Assembly: GCA_043812935.1 (NCBI GenBank)
Contig: JBDRLO010000039.1
Coordinates: 1-40,936, forward strand
DNA from: JBDRNE01 sp043812935
GTDB taxonomy: Bacteria > Omnitrophota > Gorgyraeia > Tantalellales > Tantalellaceae
Length of the DNA: 40,936 nt
Reading direction: 5' to 3'
Made by a program: the position numbers and the translations under genes. Below the pieces are notes generated by a model that saw only the letters and a program-made list of their open reading frames with translations, made no database searches and was not told the origin of the DNA. Positions 15,410 through 23,560 of the stretch are shown here, one piece after another. How positions within the stretch are numbered: position 1 is the first letter of the stretch; each line of letters begins with the position of its first letter.

Positions 15410-16765
15410 TTAATATTTAAGTTCGTTTAGATTTATCTTGAAATTTTTCATTGTTTCAGCCGGTAATTTTTTAACGTTACCGCGCTTTAAAGAGTTTATT
15501 CTCATGGTGATTTCATATAAATCTTCAGCATTAGGGTTACATTCTAAATATTTTTCATAACAATAAATCGTGTTTGCTTTATCCTGTTTAACCTGGTCAT
15601 ATATGAGAGCCAAATTGTAGTAGATATCCGCGTCGTCTTTATTTAACTCTAGAAAATCTTTAAAATAAGAAATGGCTTCATCATACATGCCGGCTTTTAC
15701 GTAAAGGAAAGCCATATCATAAATATAATTACCTTCTTTTTTAAGGTATTCGGAATCAATGGACGATAGTTCTGCATTCAATGTTTTTATCTGGTCTTCT
15801 AAATCAGCGATTAGCAGATTCATCTCTTCTTTGTTTTCTTTTTCTTGTATGTAGGCATTATAATACTCAATTTTCCCCGAAACTATTTCTTTAACTTCAT
15901 CGGCGTATTTTTTAATGCTGTTTTGTTGTTCGATAGATTTCTTTTTTATATAAGTAAGTTCGGTAGTTAAAATTTCAACTTGTTTTTGAAAGCGGTTCGA
16001 GATATCCTTTGTAGCCGCCAGGTCTTTTGATAATTGGTCATTTTGTTCTTTGATTGGTTTGTACTCCTGTAGGATTTTTGCTTTTTCGGAAACCAATTTT
16101 TTTGCAATAGCAGCATTAGAAATAGCCTTACTTTTAATGTCAGCTATTTGTTTATAAAGAGAGAAGTTCCATAAAATAGCCCCTATTAGCAGTGCAGCTA
16201 GTGCAGACAGAATTATAATAAAAACTGTGGTAAGCGTTTTGGGGGATGCTGCCAAGGTCGAAACTGTATGTTCTTTGTGTGTCTGCGCCGGTTCCGCAGG
16301 CGGTTCTTCCGCGATTTTTCCGGCTTCGGATTCTATTCTTTCGTTTAAGTCTTCAGAAGGAATTTCCTGCAAAGAGGATATGTCCGGAATTGTTTCATGC
16401 TCTGATTTTTCCGGGACTGTTTCTTTTTGTGGAGAAGTTTCCGCGTCTTCCTTGTTTTCGTCGTAATCGTGTCCAAAATCGTGTTCATCAGCGCCTGCTA
16501 AGGCCCATTGAACGCGTTCTTCCAAAGAAGGTTCTTTTTTTGTCGCATCTTCCTGCTCAGGTTCTTTTTCAGGGGGTTGTTCAGATTCTGTATTTTCCGG
16601 TTTTTTTTCTTTCGGTTCTTCCTGAACAGAATTTTCCTCAGGTTCCGGCTTTTGTCCGGGGCCCTTGCCAGGTTTTGGTTTAAGGGCAAAACCTATTTCC
16701 GGAATTTCAATAGGTTCTTTTTCTTTCTTTTCCTGATCTTTATCTCTATTTTTATCTTCTGACAA
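15410..16765 (-). CDS. Inner-membrane coiled-coil TPR protein, T2SS-linked
   Basis: 451 residues in three parts. Residues 1 to about 175 are a disordered cytoplasmic region very rich in Glu, Pro and Lys, with a short ordered ERVQWALAGADEHDFGHDY near 83-101. Residues about 177-202 form one membrane helix. The periplasmic part has a long coiled coil (about 205-345) and two TPR units at about 347-415 (IYDMAFLYVKAGMYDEAISY and IYYNLALIYDQVKQDKANTI). It begins 3 bases after the secretin gene, so the two are surely co-transcribed. I do not recognise a named family. It could connect the inner-membrane platform to the secretin, a role played by GspC or PilP/TsaP-like proteins elsewhere, but that is inference. 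Confidence 0.78.
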   Translation of the reverse strand: MSEDKNRDKDQEKKEKEPIEIPEIGFALKPKPGKGPGQKPEPEENSVQEEPKEKKPENTESEQPPEKEPEQEDATKKEPSLEERVQWALAGADEHDFGHDYDENKEDAETSPQKETVPEKSEHETIPDISSLQEIPSEDLNERIESEAGKIAEEPPAEPAQTHKEHTVSTLAASPKTLTTVFIIILSALAALLIGAILWNFSLYKQIADIKSKAISNAAIAKKLVSEKAKILQEYKPIKEQNDQLSKDLAATKDISNRFQKQVEILTTELTYIKKKSIEQQNSIKKYADEVKEIVSGKIEYYNAYIQEKENKEEMNLLIADLEDQIKTLNAELSSIDSEYLKKEGNYIYDMAFLYVKAGMYDEAISYFKDFLELNKDDADIYYNLALIYDQVKQDKANTIYCYEKYLECNPNAEDLYEITMRINSLKRGNVKKLPAETMKNFKINLNELKY

Positions 16766-16768
16766 GCT

Positions 16769-18586
16769 TTACCTCCCGCTTTTTCGTTTGCGTAAAGAAC
16801 TTTCTTTTAATTTTGGTTCAAAATATCCTCTGTTTTCAGGATGCAACTGGGATGGAACTTCTTCGAGTTTTTCTAAATCCCATGCCATCATTTGGTCTCC
16901 TTCGATTATGTGCGGGGTCAGAAAAACAACTATTTCTGTCTGATTTTTTTCACTGGTTCTATTGCTGAAAATAGAACCGATTATAGGAATTTCATCTAAA
17001 TAAGGGACTCCGCCTATGGATTTTCGATTATCGCTTTCACGTAATCCCGCAATCATGATCATTGAGCCGTCTTTTATTTTTACGGTTGTTTCCGCTTCAG
17101 AGGTTGTTATAATCGGGATAATACTTCGCGGTTCATCTTCTGAACCGGTTGTAACTGTGCTGGTTACAGAGCTTACCTCGGGTTTTATTTTCATGGTAAT
17201 AAAACCGTCACGATTAATGGTCGGGACAACGGTTAGTTTTAGTCCTATATCAACGAATTCAACGCTGTCAGAAGTGATTGTTGATTCTCCGCTTTGGCTT
17301 GTTGTCCCTGTAACGATAGCTTCTCTTTTTCCTACATGGATTACCGCCTCTTCATTATTTGTAACGGCAATTGTCGGCCGTGACAGGATTTTAATGTCGC
17401 CAAGGCTATTAAGCATGTTTAGAGTTGCTTTAAAATTGTTTTCTGGAAGAGACCCTAAGGTGATTCGCTGAAAAGGGTCAGTTGCGGCAATACCTGCGTT
17501 TGCAAAAGATCCCGTTAAAACAGTTCCCCAAAAAGACGGATTGTTCAGAATAGCTGTCCATTCAATGCCGAAGAAAAACTCGTCTTCAAGCGTAATTTGA
17601 ACTATAGCAGCTTCGATAAACACTTGTTTTGTGGGTTGATCTAACATTTGTATAGCTTGTTTAACTCTATTCATGTTGCCCGGCAAATCTGTAACGACAA
17701 GGCTATTGGTGCGTTCATCGGCAAAAACACTGCCCGCGCCTTCTGTTAATATGGAAGAGATATCTTCTTCAATGTCCTCAGCAGTCGCATATTGAAGTTC
17801 AAAAACTTCTGTTGCGTTTGGACTGTCAAGAGTTCTAAAAACTGTTATCATTTCATCCAGTTTTTGCGGAATGTCTATGAGAATTATGGTTCCCGTAATT
17901 TCGTCAACAATGATGTTGCCGACAGTGCTTTTTAAGTTACTTAGAGCCGTGAATACCATTTTGGGCGATGCGTATTCTATATTAAGCGTTATCATTTTCT
18001 TTTTTTCATTAAATTTTTTTCCATAAAGCGTTTCGTATTCAGCGTCTGTAACGACAAGAATAATATTGTCGCCCTTTTCTTCGTAAGCCAGCCCTTGACT
18101 GATCATCAGTATGTCCAGAACATCGGTGTATTTTATGTCATTTAAGAATAAAGTTACTCTTCCTGTGACGTTTTTGCTGGGAATAATGTTTTTTTTCAGT
18201 TTTTTGGAAAGAACTTTCAATAGTTCCGTTATTTCAATACCGCGTAAATCCAAACTTAAAGTATCTTTCGGTGTTTCCTGGTTTTCATTCACAAGGATTG
18301 TCCCGGCAGTGTTTAAATTAGCAGAGTTCTCAAGGGCAGCGACATTTTCGGTAATGACAGATGCCGTGTCATTTGTTTCCAAATTATCCGGCACGTAAGA
18401 AGTTTCAACATATACTTCCACGTCATTTGCAATACTTTGCAGCCCGCCAGTCGCAGAAGCATTACTTTTGGAAACCTCTTGCGCATTTAACGCGGACATG
18501 AATACAGACGCGGTTATTCCTGCGGCCAGGATAAATAATAATAGCCGTTTTAACACGATGTTTTTATTGAAGTGTTTTTTCGCCAT
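16769..18586 (-). CDS. gspD: T2SS/T4P-type secretin GspD
   Basis: Outer-membrane channel, 605 residues. The N-terminal signal peptide is about 36 residues long (LLLFILAAGITASVFMSALNA). From about residue 108 there is an N0/secretin-TonB-type domain (LSLDLRGIEITELLKVLSKK) followed by N1-type domains (VFELQYATAEDIEEDISSIL, DERTNSLVVTDLPGNM). The C-terminal secretin core contains VFIEAAIVQITLEDEFFFGI, DIKILSRPTIAVTNNEEA, GLKLTVVPTI and the closing GSMIMIAGLR...GGVPYLDEIPIIGSIF. The short N-terminal part resembles PilQ/MshL-type secretins more than classical GspD with four N domains. Its start overlaps the end of the upstream GspC-like gene by 23 bases, indicating translational coupling. Confidence 0.95.
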   Translation of the reverse strand: MAKKHFNKNIVLKRLLLFILAAGITASVFMSALNAQEVSKSNASATGGLQSIANDVEVYVETSYVPDNLETNDTASVITENVAALENSANLNTAGTILVNENQETPKDTLSLDLRGIEITELLKVLSKKLKKNIIPSKNVTGRVTLFLNDIKYTDVLDILMISQGLAYEEKGDNIILVVTDAEYETLYGKKFNEKKKMITLNIEYASPKMVFTALSNLKSTVGNIIVDEITGTIILIDIPQKLDEMITVFRTLDSPNATEVFELQYATAEDIEEDISSILTEGAGSVFADERTNSLVVTDLPGNMNRVKQAIQMLDQPTKQVFIEAAIVQITLEDEFFFGIEWTAILNNPSFWGTVLTGSFANAGIAATDPFQRITLGSLPENNFKATLNMLNSLGDIKILSRPTIAVTNNEEAVIHVGKREAIVTGTTSQSGESTITSDSVEFVDIGLKLTVVPTINRDGFITMKIKPEVSSVTSTVTTGSEDEPRSIIPIITTSEAETTVKIKDGSMIMIAGLRESDNRKSIGGVPYLDEIPIIGSIFSNRTSEKNQTEIVVFLTPHIIEGDQMMAWDLEKLEEVPSQLHPENRGYFEPKLKESSLRKRKSGR

Positions 18587-19193
18587 CTTTTGACCTCAAT
18601 GTAACTTCGGTTTGGGTTATTTTTGTTACAGTATAGACATCTAGTATATCTCCCTCAGCAACTAAATAAGTCTCTTCAGTTGAAGAATCTTCAATAATAG
18701 CTTGAGCTTGGTTTGACCAAAGAATGCCTACTAATTTAAAATTCAAAGGCGTAGATGTTTCTATCGTTTCGCGTTCTTGTACTGTCGGAAGAACGTGAAA
18801 AGGATTATTGTTTGCGGCAGCTGCGATGTAAGTTTCCGCGGTAGGCATGACATCCTGTTGTAAATCCAGAGGCAGAAGCGATTTATCGGTTTTTTGGATT
18901 TGAAGAGCATCGAACTCTTTTTCAATTTCACTTTTCTCCGCGGTCCAATAAAAAAAGAAAACAATGGTGGCAGTAAAGCTTAGCGCTATTAACACTTTGT
19001 TTACCGTCCGCAGCGTTATCCGGCGGAAGTTTATGTTAAAAGAAAGTTTTGAAATCGCGGATGGTATAGAAGTAAAAAAAATTTTTATTTTTTGAATCTC
19101 TTTTTTAGGGGATAATTTATTTTTCTCCTGAGTATTTTCAATTAAATGAAGTAATTTTTCTTCAGGAGTTATTTTCTTTGAACCAGCGACCAT
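18564..19193 (-). CDS. gspC: GspC/PilP-like inner-membrane clamp protein
   Basis: 209 residues. A basic cytoplasmic N-terminus of about 65 residues is followed by one membrane helix (VLIALSFTATIVFFFYW). Then comes a linker and a small periplasmic beta domain: NPFHVLPTVQ, FKLVGILWSNQAQAIIEDSS, TYLVAEGDIL, VTKITQTEVTLRSKDGEKTL. This is the HR/PilP fold pattern (xLVGIxxxxxxxAxIExxxxxxxxVxxGD). In known systems that domain contacts the N0 domain of the secretin. The overlap with the secretin gene supports this pairing. Classical GspC also has PDZ or coiled-coil C-terminal domains, which are absent here. Confidence 0.82.
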   Translation of the reverse strand: MVAGSKKITPEEKLLHLIENTQEKNKLSPKKEIQKIKIFFTSIPSAISKLSFNINFRRITLRTVNKVLIALSFTATIVFFFYWTAEKSEIEKEFDALQIQKTDKSLLPLDLQQDVMPTAETYIAAAANNNPFHVLPTVQERETIETSTPLNFKLVGILWSNQAQAIIEDSSTEETYLVAEGDILDVYTVTKITQTEVTLRSKDGEKTLQ

Positions 19194-19245
19194 ATATCAA
19201 ACCTTTCTTGTGGAGAGCCCTAATATAATATCACACTATTCAAAA

Positions 19246-20070
19246 TTATATAAGCACTTCTTTGGAAACTAAATTTTGAATAATTTCTTTTGATACCAGT
19301 TTTTTGTCAGTAATTACTAGTTCTCTCAGTGCGTTATGGCATAACATTGAGACTCGGCGTGGATATCCTTGAGTGTTTTTATAGATCTCTTCTATGGCTT
19401 CATCTGAAAAAAGCTGATGCCTGGGGTTTAGCCCTGCTTTTACTATCCGGAAATTAATCATGGCTTTTACTTCCTGTATATCAAAAGGATTGAGAATATA
19501 TTTCAAACTTATTCGATCAATAAAGTTTCTTAAATCTTTGATTTGCGTTAAGAGTTCCATTTGGCCTACAAGCACTAATTGTAAAAGTTTAAAATCATTT
19601 GTTTCATAGTTTAAAAGCATGCGTAACACTTCCAATGATTCAGCGTTCATTTTTTGAGCTTCATCTATTAACAGAACAACGGTTTTATTTTGTTCAACGC
19701 CTTTTTTGAACAGAAAATTTTTAAGTTCTTGTTTATAATCAAGAATGTTTGCTTTTTCTTTGTCAATATTCAGCGCGAACGTTCTTACCAAAGCTTCGAT
19801 AAAAAGATCTTCGCTTTTAAAAGTTGGATCCAGGATAATGTAAAATTCAACATTCTGTCTTTCTTTAAAGAGTTGCAGAAGTTTCCGGCATAAAGTAGTT
19901 TTTCCTGTGCCTACATCGCCTAAGATAACTGAAAGCCCTCGTTTAAGGCGAACTTCAATTAATACGCGGATAAGAGCGGCTTTATGTTCCGGCGAATCAT
20001 AAAAAAAATTAGGATCCGGGCTTGTTGAAAAAGGTTCTTTGTTCATTCCTAAAATTTCAAAATAATTCAT
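19246..20070 (-). CDS. ExeA/MshM-like AAA ATPase (general secretion pathway GspA type)
   Basis: 274 residues. The start MNYFEILGMNKEPFSTSPDP with FFYDSPEHKAAL matches the conserved N-terminus of the ExeA/GspA/MshM family. Walker A GDVGTGKTT lies at residues 51-59 and Walker B VVLLIDEAQK at 131-140. The sensor region LLQLVLVGQMEL and the GYPRRVSMLCHNALRE helical lid follow. The peptidoglycan-binding domain and membrane segment of ExeA are missing, so it resembles MshM-type short versions. ExeA helps insert the secretin through peptidoglycan; the role here would be similar but without its own wall-binding part. It is the first gene of the minus-strand operon, with ATG at 20070 and a promoter about 200 bases upstream. 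Confidence 0.88.
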   Translation of the reverse strand: MNYFEILGMNKEPFSTSPDPNFFYDSPEHKAALIRVLIEVRLKRGLSVILGDVGTGKTTLCRKLLQLFKERQNVEFYIILDPTFKSEDLFIEALVRTFALNIDKEKANILDYKQELKNFLFKKGVEQNKTVVLLIDEAQKMNAESLEVLRMLLNYETNDFKLLQLVLVGQMELLTQIKDLRNFIDRISLKYILNPFDIQEVKAMINFRIVKAGLNPRHQLFSDEAIEEIYKNTQGYPRRVSMLCHNALRELVITDKKLVSKEIIQNLVSKEVLI

Positions 20071-20267
20071 TTTTCACATCCTGTACGTTGTTAAATATTT
20101 TGGAGATAACTTGCAGGGTATATCCTTTGTTTTTAAATTTTACTATTGTTTAAACTGTCTAAATTTTTATAATCTTTTAATTATACAATAATCAAAAAGC
20201 TTCTTTTAGTTGTACTATTAATAATCATATCCAATAGTAGTTTATAATTACAATTTAATTCAACTTA

Positions 20268-20296
20268 AGTATAACTTTTCATATATACATTGTCAA
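20268..20296 (-). promoter_or_regulatory. Sigma70-type promoter for the minus-strand T2SS operon
   Basis: Read on the minus strand, TTGACA (20296-20291) and TATACT (20273-20268) are separated by exactly 17 bases. Transcription would start near 20261, giving a leader of about 190 bases before the ExeA-like gene at 20070. The surrounding sequence is very AT-rich. It lies 40 bases downstream of the tRNA-Leu gene on the same strand. Confidence 0.7.
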
Positions 20297-20335
20297 GAGA
20301 ACCTCGATAGGGAAATATTCCGGAGGAATAAAATG

Positions 20336-20421
20336 TGGTGCGCGAGGCGAGATTTGAACTCGCACAAGATTGCTCTCGCCAGCCCCTCAAGCTGGTGCGT
20401 CTGCCGTTCCGCCACTCGCGC
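20336..20421 (-). tRNA. tRNA-Leu (anticodon GAG)
   Basis: Minus-strand class II tRNA of 86 bases including an encoded CCA. The acceptor arms GCGCGAG and CTCGCGC pair perfectly. The anticodon stem CCAGC/GCTGG encloses loop TTGAGGG, giving anticodon GAG (codons CUC/CUU). A long variable arm (GCGAGAGCAATCTTGTGC region) precedes the T arm GCGAG-TTCAAAT-CTCGC. All are standard for tRNA-Leu. Confidence 0.96.
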
Positions 20422-20467
20422 ATTTGTATCGAAAATCATGAATAGCGAAGAAAAGTTTAATTGACAT

Positions 20468-20496
20468 ATTTTATTTTAAGCCGAGCTTTTCGTCAA
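20468..20496 (-). promoter_or_regulatory. Probable promoter of tRNA-Leu
   Basis: On the minus strand, TTGACG (20496-20491) and TAAAAT (20473-20468) are spaced by 17 bases. The start point would fall near 20461, about 40 bases before the tRNA 5' end at 20421. Confidence 0.55.
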
Positions 20497-20659
20497 GTAC
20501 TAATAATTGCGGACAGCTACTGGTTATTAGGAAACAAAAAGTATGATTTTTTTTGAAAGAATTCAAAGGATATTCTTGTCTCTATATATGGGGGCATAAC
20601 AAAGTGTAGATTAAATTTTCATTATACACAAGAAAGAACAAAGAAGCTGGAGGAAAAAA

Positions 20660-21010
20660 ATGAGAGAGAAGATTTTTGACCGCAAAGAGCTATTGCGGGA
20701 AGCGCTGGAGTTTTTTAATGATGTGTTAGCGGTTAAAGACAGCTTGAACGATGACACAAGCAGAAGACTTGCGAAGGGGTTGGAACAATACGCATTTTTT
20801 GCATTTTTTCACATGTGGAAAGCCTGGAAGAGTTTTGGCAATGAAGATAAGGAAAAACAGTTTCTAAGAAAAGTAGTAGATGATTTTTTGGAATGTATTT
20901 ATTTGATAAAGGAATTAAGGGTTAAGGTAAATTTTGGGGCATTAGCCAGCATAGCCCTAAAAACCAAAGTGGAGAGAATGTTAATAATTTTAACAAAAAA
21001 CAGCGATTAA
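20660..21010 (+). CDS. Hypothetical helical protein
   Basis: 116 residues, starting after a strong GGAGG ribosome site (GCTGGAGGAAAAAAATG), so the gene is probably real. The sequence is almost entirely predicted helix, with amphipathic charged segments (EALEFFNDVLAVKDSLND, FLRKVVDDFLECIYLIKELR). It has no signal peptide, no membrane segment and one cysteine. I recognise no family or motif. It stands alone between tRNA-Leu and the RAYT element. The roughly 240 bases upstream (20422-20659) hold only the tRNA promoter and AT-rich sequence. Confidence 0.7.
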   Translation: MREKIFDRKELLREALEFFNDVLAVKDSLNDDTSRRLAKGLEQYAFFAFFHMWKAWKSFGNEDKEKQFLRKVVDDFLECIYLIKELRVKVNFGALASIALKTKVERMLIILTKNSD

Positions 21011-21110
21011 GTGGAGTTGTGACTAGAAAAAATGTCGAAATTCATGCTTTAAACCCAAAATGGATGATCGGCATTTTAACGTCGAAATACGTAAGGACAG
21101 CCTCCCCGCG

Positions 21111-21235
21111 TTGACCAATATTAAAACAACACGCAGGTACAGGCGCTCTCGTTGACCAATATTAAAACAATACGTAGGGACAGGTGCTCTCGTTGGCCAA
21201 AACAACACGTAGGGACAGGCCCCTGTGCCTGTCCG
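21111..21235 (+). repeat. 41-bp tandem units ending in a REP palindrome, upstream of the RAYT gene
   Basis: Units starting at 21111, 21152 and 21193 repeat at exactly 41-base spacing. Each has TTGACCAATATTAAAACAA (shortened in the third), then an ACG(C/T)AGG(T/G)ACAGG half-site. The third ends in a complete REP palindrome at 21209-21235 (GGACAGGC / GCCTGTCC). Equivalent units occur in the same orientation after the gene. Confidence 0.85.
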
Positions 21236-21258
21236 TATCAAAAAAAAAGGACAAAAAA

Positions 21259-21795
21259 ATGATTCGAAAATCTCATAATCGATTAAAAGGATATAATTAT
21301 TCTAACGCAGCATATTATTATGTAACGATTTGTGCATATAAACATGAATGTCTATTTGGAAAAATAATAAAACATAAAATGACACTAAATTCCGCAGGTA
21401 AAATGGTTGATACAGTAATAAAGGAATTACCGAAATATTATTCATGTTTATTGCTGGATGAACATATTATTATGCCCAACCATGCACATATGATTATTGG
21501 ACTCAATCAAAACAAATTATTTAATACTGGACAGGCACGGGGGCCTGTCCCTACACAATTATCATTGTCCGATATAATATGTCGATTGAAATCATTGACA
21601 ACAAATAAATATATTAAATGTGTAAACGATAAACAATGGCCAATATTCAATAAACATTTATGGCAACGGTCATTTTATGATCACATAATAAGAAATGAAG
21701 TGTCGTTAAATAAAATTCGGGAATATATAATAAGTAATCCTGTCAATTGGGCAGAAGATGAGGAAAATCCAGATGCCGGTCTGTTAACCCGCTGA
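21259..21795 (+). mobile_element. REP-associated tyrosine transposase (RAYT, IS200/IS605-like Y1 HUH family)
   Basis: 178 residues. The HUH metal-binding motif is HAH at residues 75 and 77 within IIMPNHAHMIIG. The catalytic tyrosine is probably Y140 in RSFYDHIIRNE, followed by the conserved YIISNPVNW. This is the single-domain Y1 transposase fold that nicks and joins single-stranded REP DNA hairpins. ATG at 21259 follows AAAGGAC. Residues 90-99 (TGQARGPVPT) are encoded by a REP palindrome inserted in frame at 21529-21554. This insertion lies between the HUH motif and the helix carrying the tyrosine, a region likely to be a loop, so activity may persist. The gene is bracketed by 41-bp tandem units and REP copies and sits between two tRNA genes. 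Confidence 0.9.
21529..21554 (-). repeat. REP palindrome inside the RAYT coding sequence
   Basis: GGACAGGC (21529-21536) and GCCTGTCC (21543-21550), followed by CTAC, form the exact reverse complement of the REP copy at 3664-3689. It keeps the frame open and encodes TGQARGPVPT. Confidence 0.92.
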
Positions 21796-21819
21796 TGTGG
21801 ATTAAAGATACGCCCCGCA

Positions 21820-21909
21820 TTGACCAATATCAAAACAACACGCAGGTACAGTTTCCCGCATTGACCAATATCAGAACAATACGTAGGGACAGGCCCCTGT
21901 GCCTGTCCG
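21820..21909 (+). repeat. 41-bp tandem units and REP palindrome downstream of the RAYT gene
   Basis: Units begin at 21820 and 21861 (41-base spacing) with TTGACCAATATCA(A/G)AACAA. The second unit ends in a full REP palindrome at 21883-21909. Orientation is the same as in the upstream block, so the gene is flanked by direct repeats. Confidence 0.85.
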
Positions 21910-21961
21910 GTACCGCAAACATAAGAGAAATAATATTTTTGTATGGTTTATGTGTGAACGA

Positions 21962-22038
21962 TGGCAGCCCCAAGGGGATTCGAACCCCTGTCGCCAGAAT
22001 GAGAATCTGGTGTCCTGACCGGGCTAGACGATGGGGCC
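21962..22038 (-). tRNA. tRNA-Glu (anticodon CTC)
   Basis: Minus-strand tRNA of 77 bases with encoded CCA. The 5' end GGCCCCATCGTCTAG is typical of tRNA-Glu. The anticodon stem CCAGA/TCTGG encloses TTCTCAT, giving anticodon CTC (codon GAG). The T arm is AGGGG-TTCGAAT-CCCCT. The acceptor stem closes GGCCCCA with TGGGGCT, including a G-U pair. Confidence 0.96.
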
Positions 22039-22068
22039 GCGACTGTAAAAACGATTATTATGGGACAA

Positions 22069-22097
22069 ATGGTAGCATATTCGTTTGGCTTTGTCAA
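22069..22097 (-). promoter_or_regulatory. Probable promoter of tRNA-Glu
   Basis: On the minus strand, TTGACA (22097-22092) and TACCAT (22074-22069) are separated by 17 bases. Transcription would begin roughly 25 bases before the tRNA 5' end. Confidence 0.55.
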
Positions 22098-22171
22098 TGT
22101 AAGCTGAATTTATCTCAAGCCAATTTAAAATTCGAAGAAATAATTAGAAGGTAAATTTTAGCTCGGAAAAA

Positions 22172-23227
22172 TCAAACATTAAATTTTATTGAAATAATGT
22201 CACCGTCCTGAACTATGTAAGTCTTGCCTTCCAGTCGAAAACGTCCGTTGTTTTTGACTTCTCGTTCAGAACCCAATTCTTGTAAATCAGTATATGAAAA
22301 AACTTCAGCTCGGATAAACCCGCGTTCCAGATCAGAATGTATTTTGCCCGCGGCTTTTACAGCTGGTAATCCCGCGGGAATTGTCCACGCTCGGACTTCA
22401 TCTTCGCCTACGGTAAAAAATGATATAAGCCCCAGTGTTTTGTATGCCTTTCTTATAAAGGAATATAGCGAAAGTTCTTTAAGGCCTAAGTCTTCAAGAA
22501 AAGCTTTTCGATCGTTTTGTTCTAGCCTTTGGATTTCCATTTCAATATTAGCTGACATTGCCATACATTCAGGCAAACTTTCAATAAAAGTTAGAGCTTT
22601 TTTAGTGTTCAGATCTGTGTCGGATACATTCAATAAAGTTAGAAAAGGTTTCATCGTGAGAAATTGAAACGAACGTATGGCTTTTTCTTCCTGTTCAGTA
22701 AGGTTCGCGGAACAGGCGCCTTGTTCAGATTCAAGAGTTTTCATTACTTTTTCCAGGGTACTAAGTTCAGTTTTGTCTTCCGGTGACCCCGCGCCTTTAG
22801 TAACTGTTTTTTTTAGGCGTTCTATTCGTTTTTCTGCAATGGCCATGTCCGCTATAATTAGTCCGGTTTTAATTTGTTCAAAATCTCTTAAAGGGTTAAT
22901 CTCTCCTAATGCGTGGGGAACTTGCGCATTGTCAAATGCCCGGACAACAAAAACAAAAGCATCAACTTCGCGCGCGGCGGCGACTATTTTTGTATCAGAT
23001 GAATCATTGATACTTCCGGGAATATCTACAAATTCAATATCAGCGTAGACGGTTTTTTTAGGTTTATACAATTCTTTTAGCCAATCAATTCTTTTGTCCG
23101 GGATTTTAATGACTGAAATGTGCGCTTCAATTTTTCCAAAAGTGCCGATTTCTTTTTCCGATCCTGTTAGCGCGTTAAAGACCGTGGTTTTTCCTGATTG
23201 TTCCAATCCAATGATCCCAAGTTTCAT
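22172..23227 (-). CDS. ychF: YchF/OLA1-family P-loop NTPase with TGS domain
   Basis: Cytoplasmic ribosome-associated NTPase, 351 residues. The G1 loop is GLEQSGKTTVFNALTG, compared with GLPNVGKST in typical YchF. The G3 motif is DIPGS. The G4 position reads NVSD, where YchF proteins usually have NxxE; this change from the GTPase NKxD is what makes the family prefer ATP. Residues about 270-351 form the conserved DUF933/TGS end: RAWTIPAGLPAVKAAGKIH, LERGFIRAEVFSY and YIVQDGDIISIKFNV. The altered G1 and the aspartate in G4 suggest a divergent YchF or a sister family. ATG at 23227 follows an AAAAAAGGAT ribosome site. It is divergently transcribed from the ROK gene. Confidence 0.88.
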   Translation of the reverse strand: MKLGIIGLEQSGKTTVFNALTGSEKEIGTFGKIEAHISVIKIPDKRIDWLKELYKPKKTVYADIEFVDIPGSINDSSDTKIVAAAREVDAFVFVVRAFDNAQVPHALGEINPLRDFEQIKTGLIIADMAIAEKRIERLKKTVTKGAGSPEDKTELSTLEKVMKTLESEQGACSANLTEQEEKAIRSFQFLTMKPFLTLLNVSDTDLNTKKALTFIESLPECMAMSANIEMEIQRLEQNDRKAFLEDLGLKELSLYSFIRKAYKTLGLISFFTVGEDEVRAWTIPAGLPAVKAAGKIHSDLERGFIRAEVFSYTDLQELGSEREVKNNGRFRLEGKTYIVQDGDIISIKFNV

Positions 23228-23314
23228 TCTGTATCCTTTTTTTGATATGATTTAAAAGTTTCAGAAATAATAACACGAAAGAATAAATACTGCAATATAA
23301 TATGGAAATATATA

Positions 23315-23344
23315 ATTATATAATTTAAAAAAAATATTTGTAAA
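23315..23344 (-). promoter_or_regulatory. Probable promoter of the ychF-like gene
   Basis: On the minus strand, TTTACA (23344-23339) and TATAAT (23320-23315) have an 18-base spacer. This gives a leader of about 80 bases. It lies back to back with the ROK promoter in a 333-base intergenic region (23228-23560) that otherwise contains only AT-rich sequence. Confidence 0.5.
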
Positions 23345-23363
23345 CGGTAACAGTAAATTACGG

Positions 23364-23392
23364 TTGACTTTTGTTGATCATTAATGTATATT
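23364..23392 (+). promoter_or_regulatory. Probable sigma70 promoter of the ROK operon
   Basis: TTGACT (23364-23369) and TATATT (23387-23392) are separated by 17 bases. Transcription would start near 23400, about 160 bases before the ROK gene. Such a leader leaves room for operator or RNA regulation, but no clear structure is seen. Confidence 0.6.
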
Positions 23393-23560
23393 TAAGTAAA
23401 ATATTCTCAAAAGTTAGATTTCAGGAAAAGTTATCTGAAACTAAGTTTTGATATTTTATACATGTTTTTGCCGGCAAAAATACAGGCAAGAGGTAAAATT
23501 TAAGTTATGGCGAAAAAAAAGTTTAAGACAGAATCTTGACTGTAATTAAATGGGGGAACC

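Noticed and set aside
16227..16683. Frames on the + strand opposite the Glu/Pro-rich region of the TPR membrane protein
   Set aside because: They are phenylalanine/serine-rich antisense shadows of low-complexity coding sequence, without ribosome sites.
21111..21909. Possible CRISPR array (regular 41-base spacing)
   Set aside because: There are only two or three units per block, with the whole unit repeated and no variable spacers; there are no cas genes, and the structure fits REP/RAYT.
21795..22154. Open frame of 119 codons on the + strand after the RAYT gene
   Set aside because: It is made of the 41-bp tandem units, a REP element and the antisense of tRNA-Glu.
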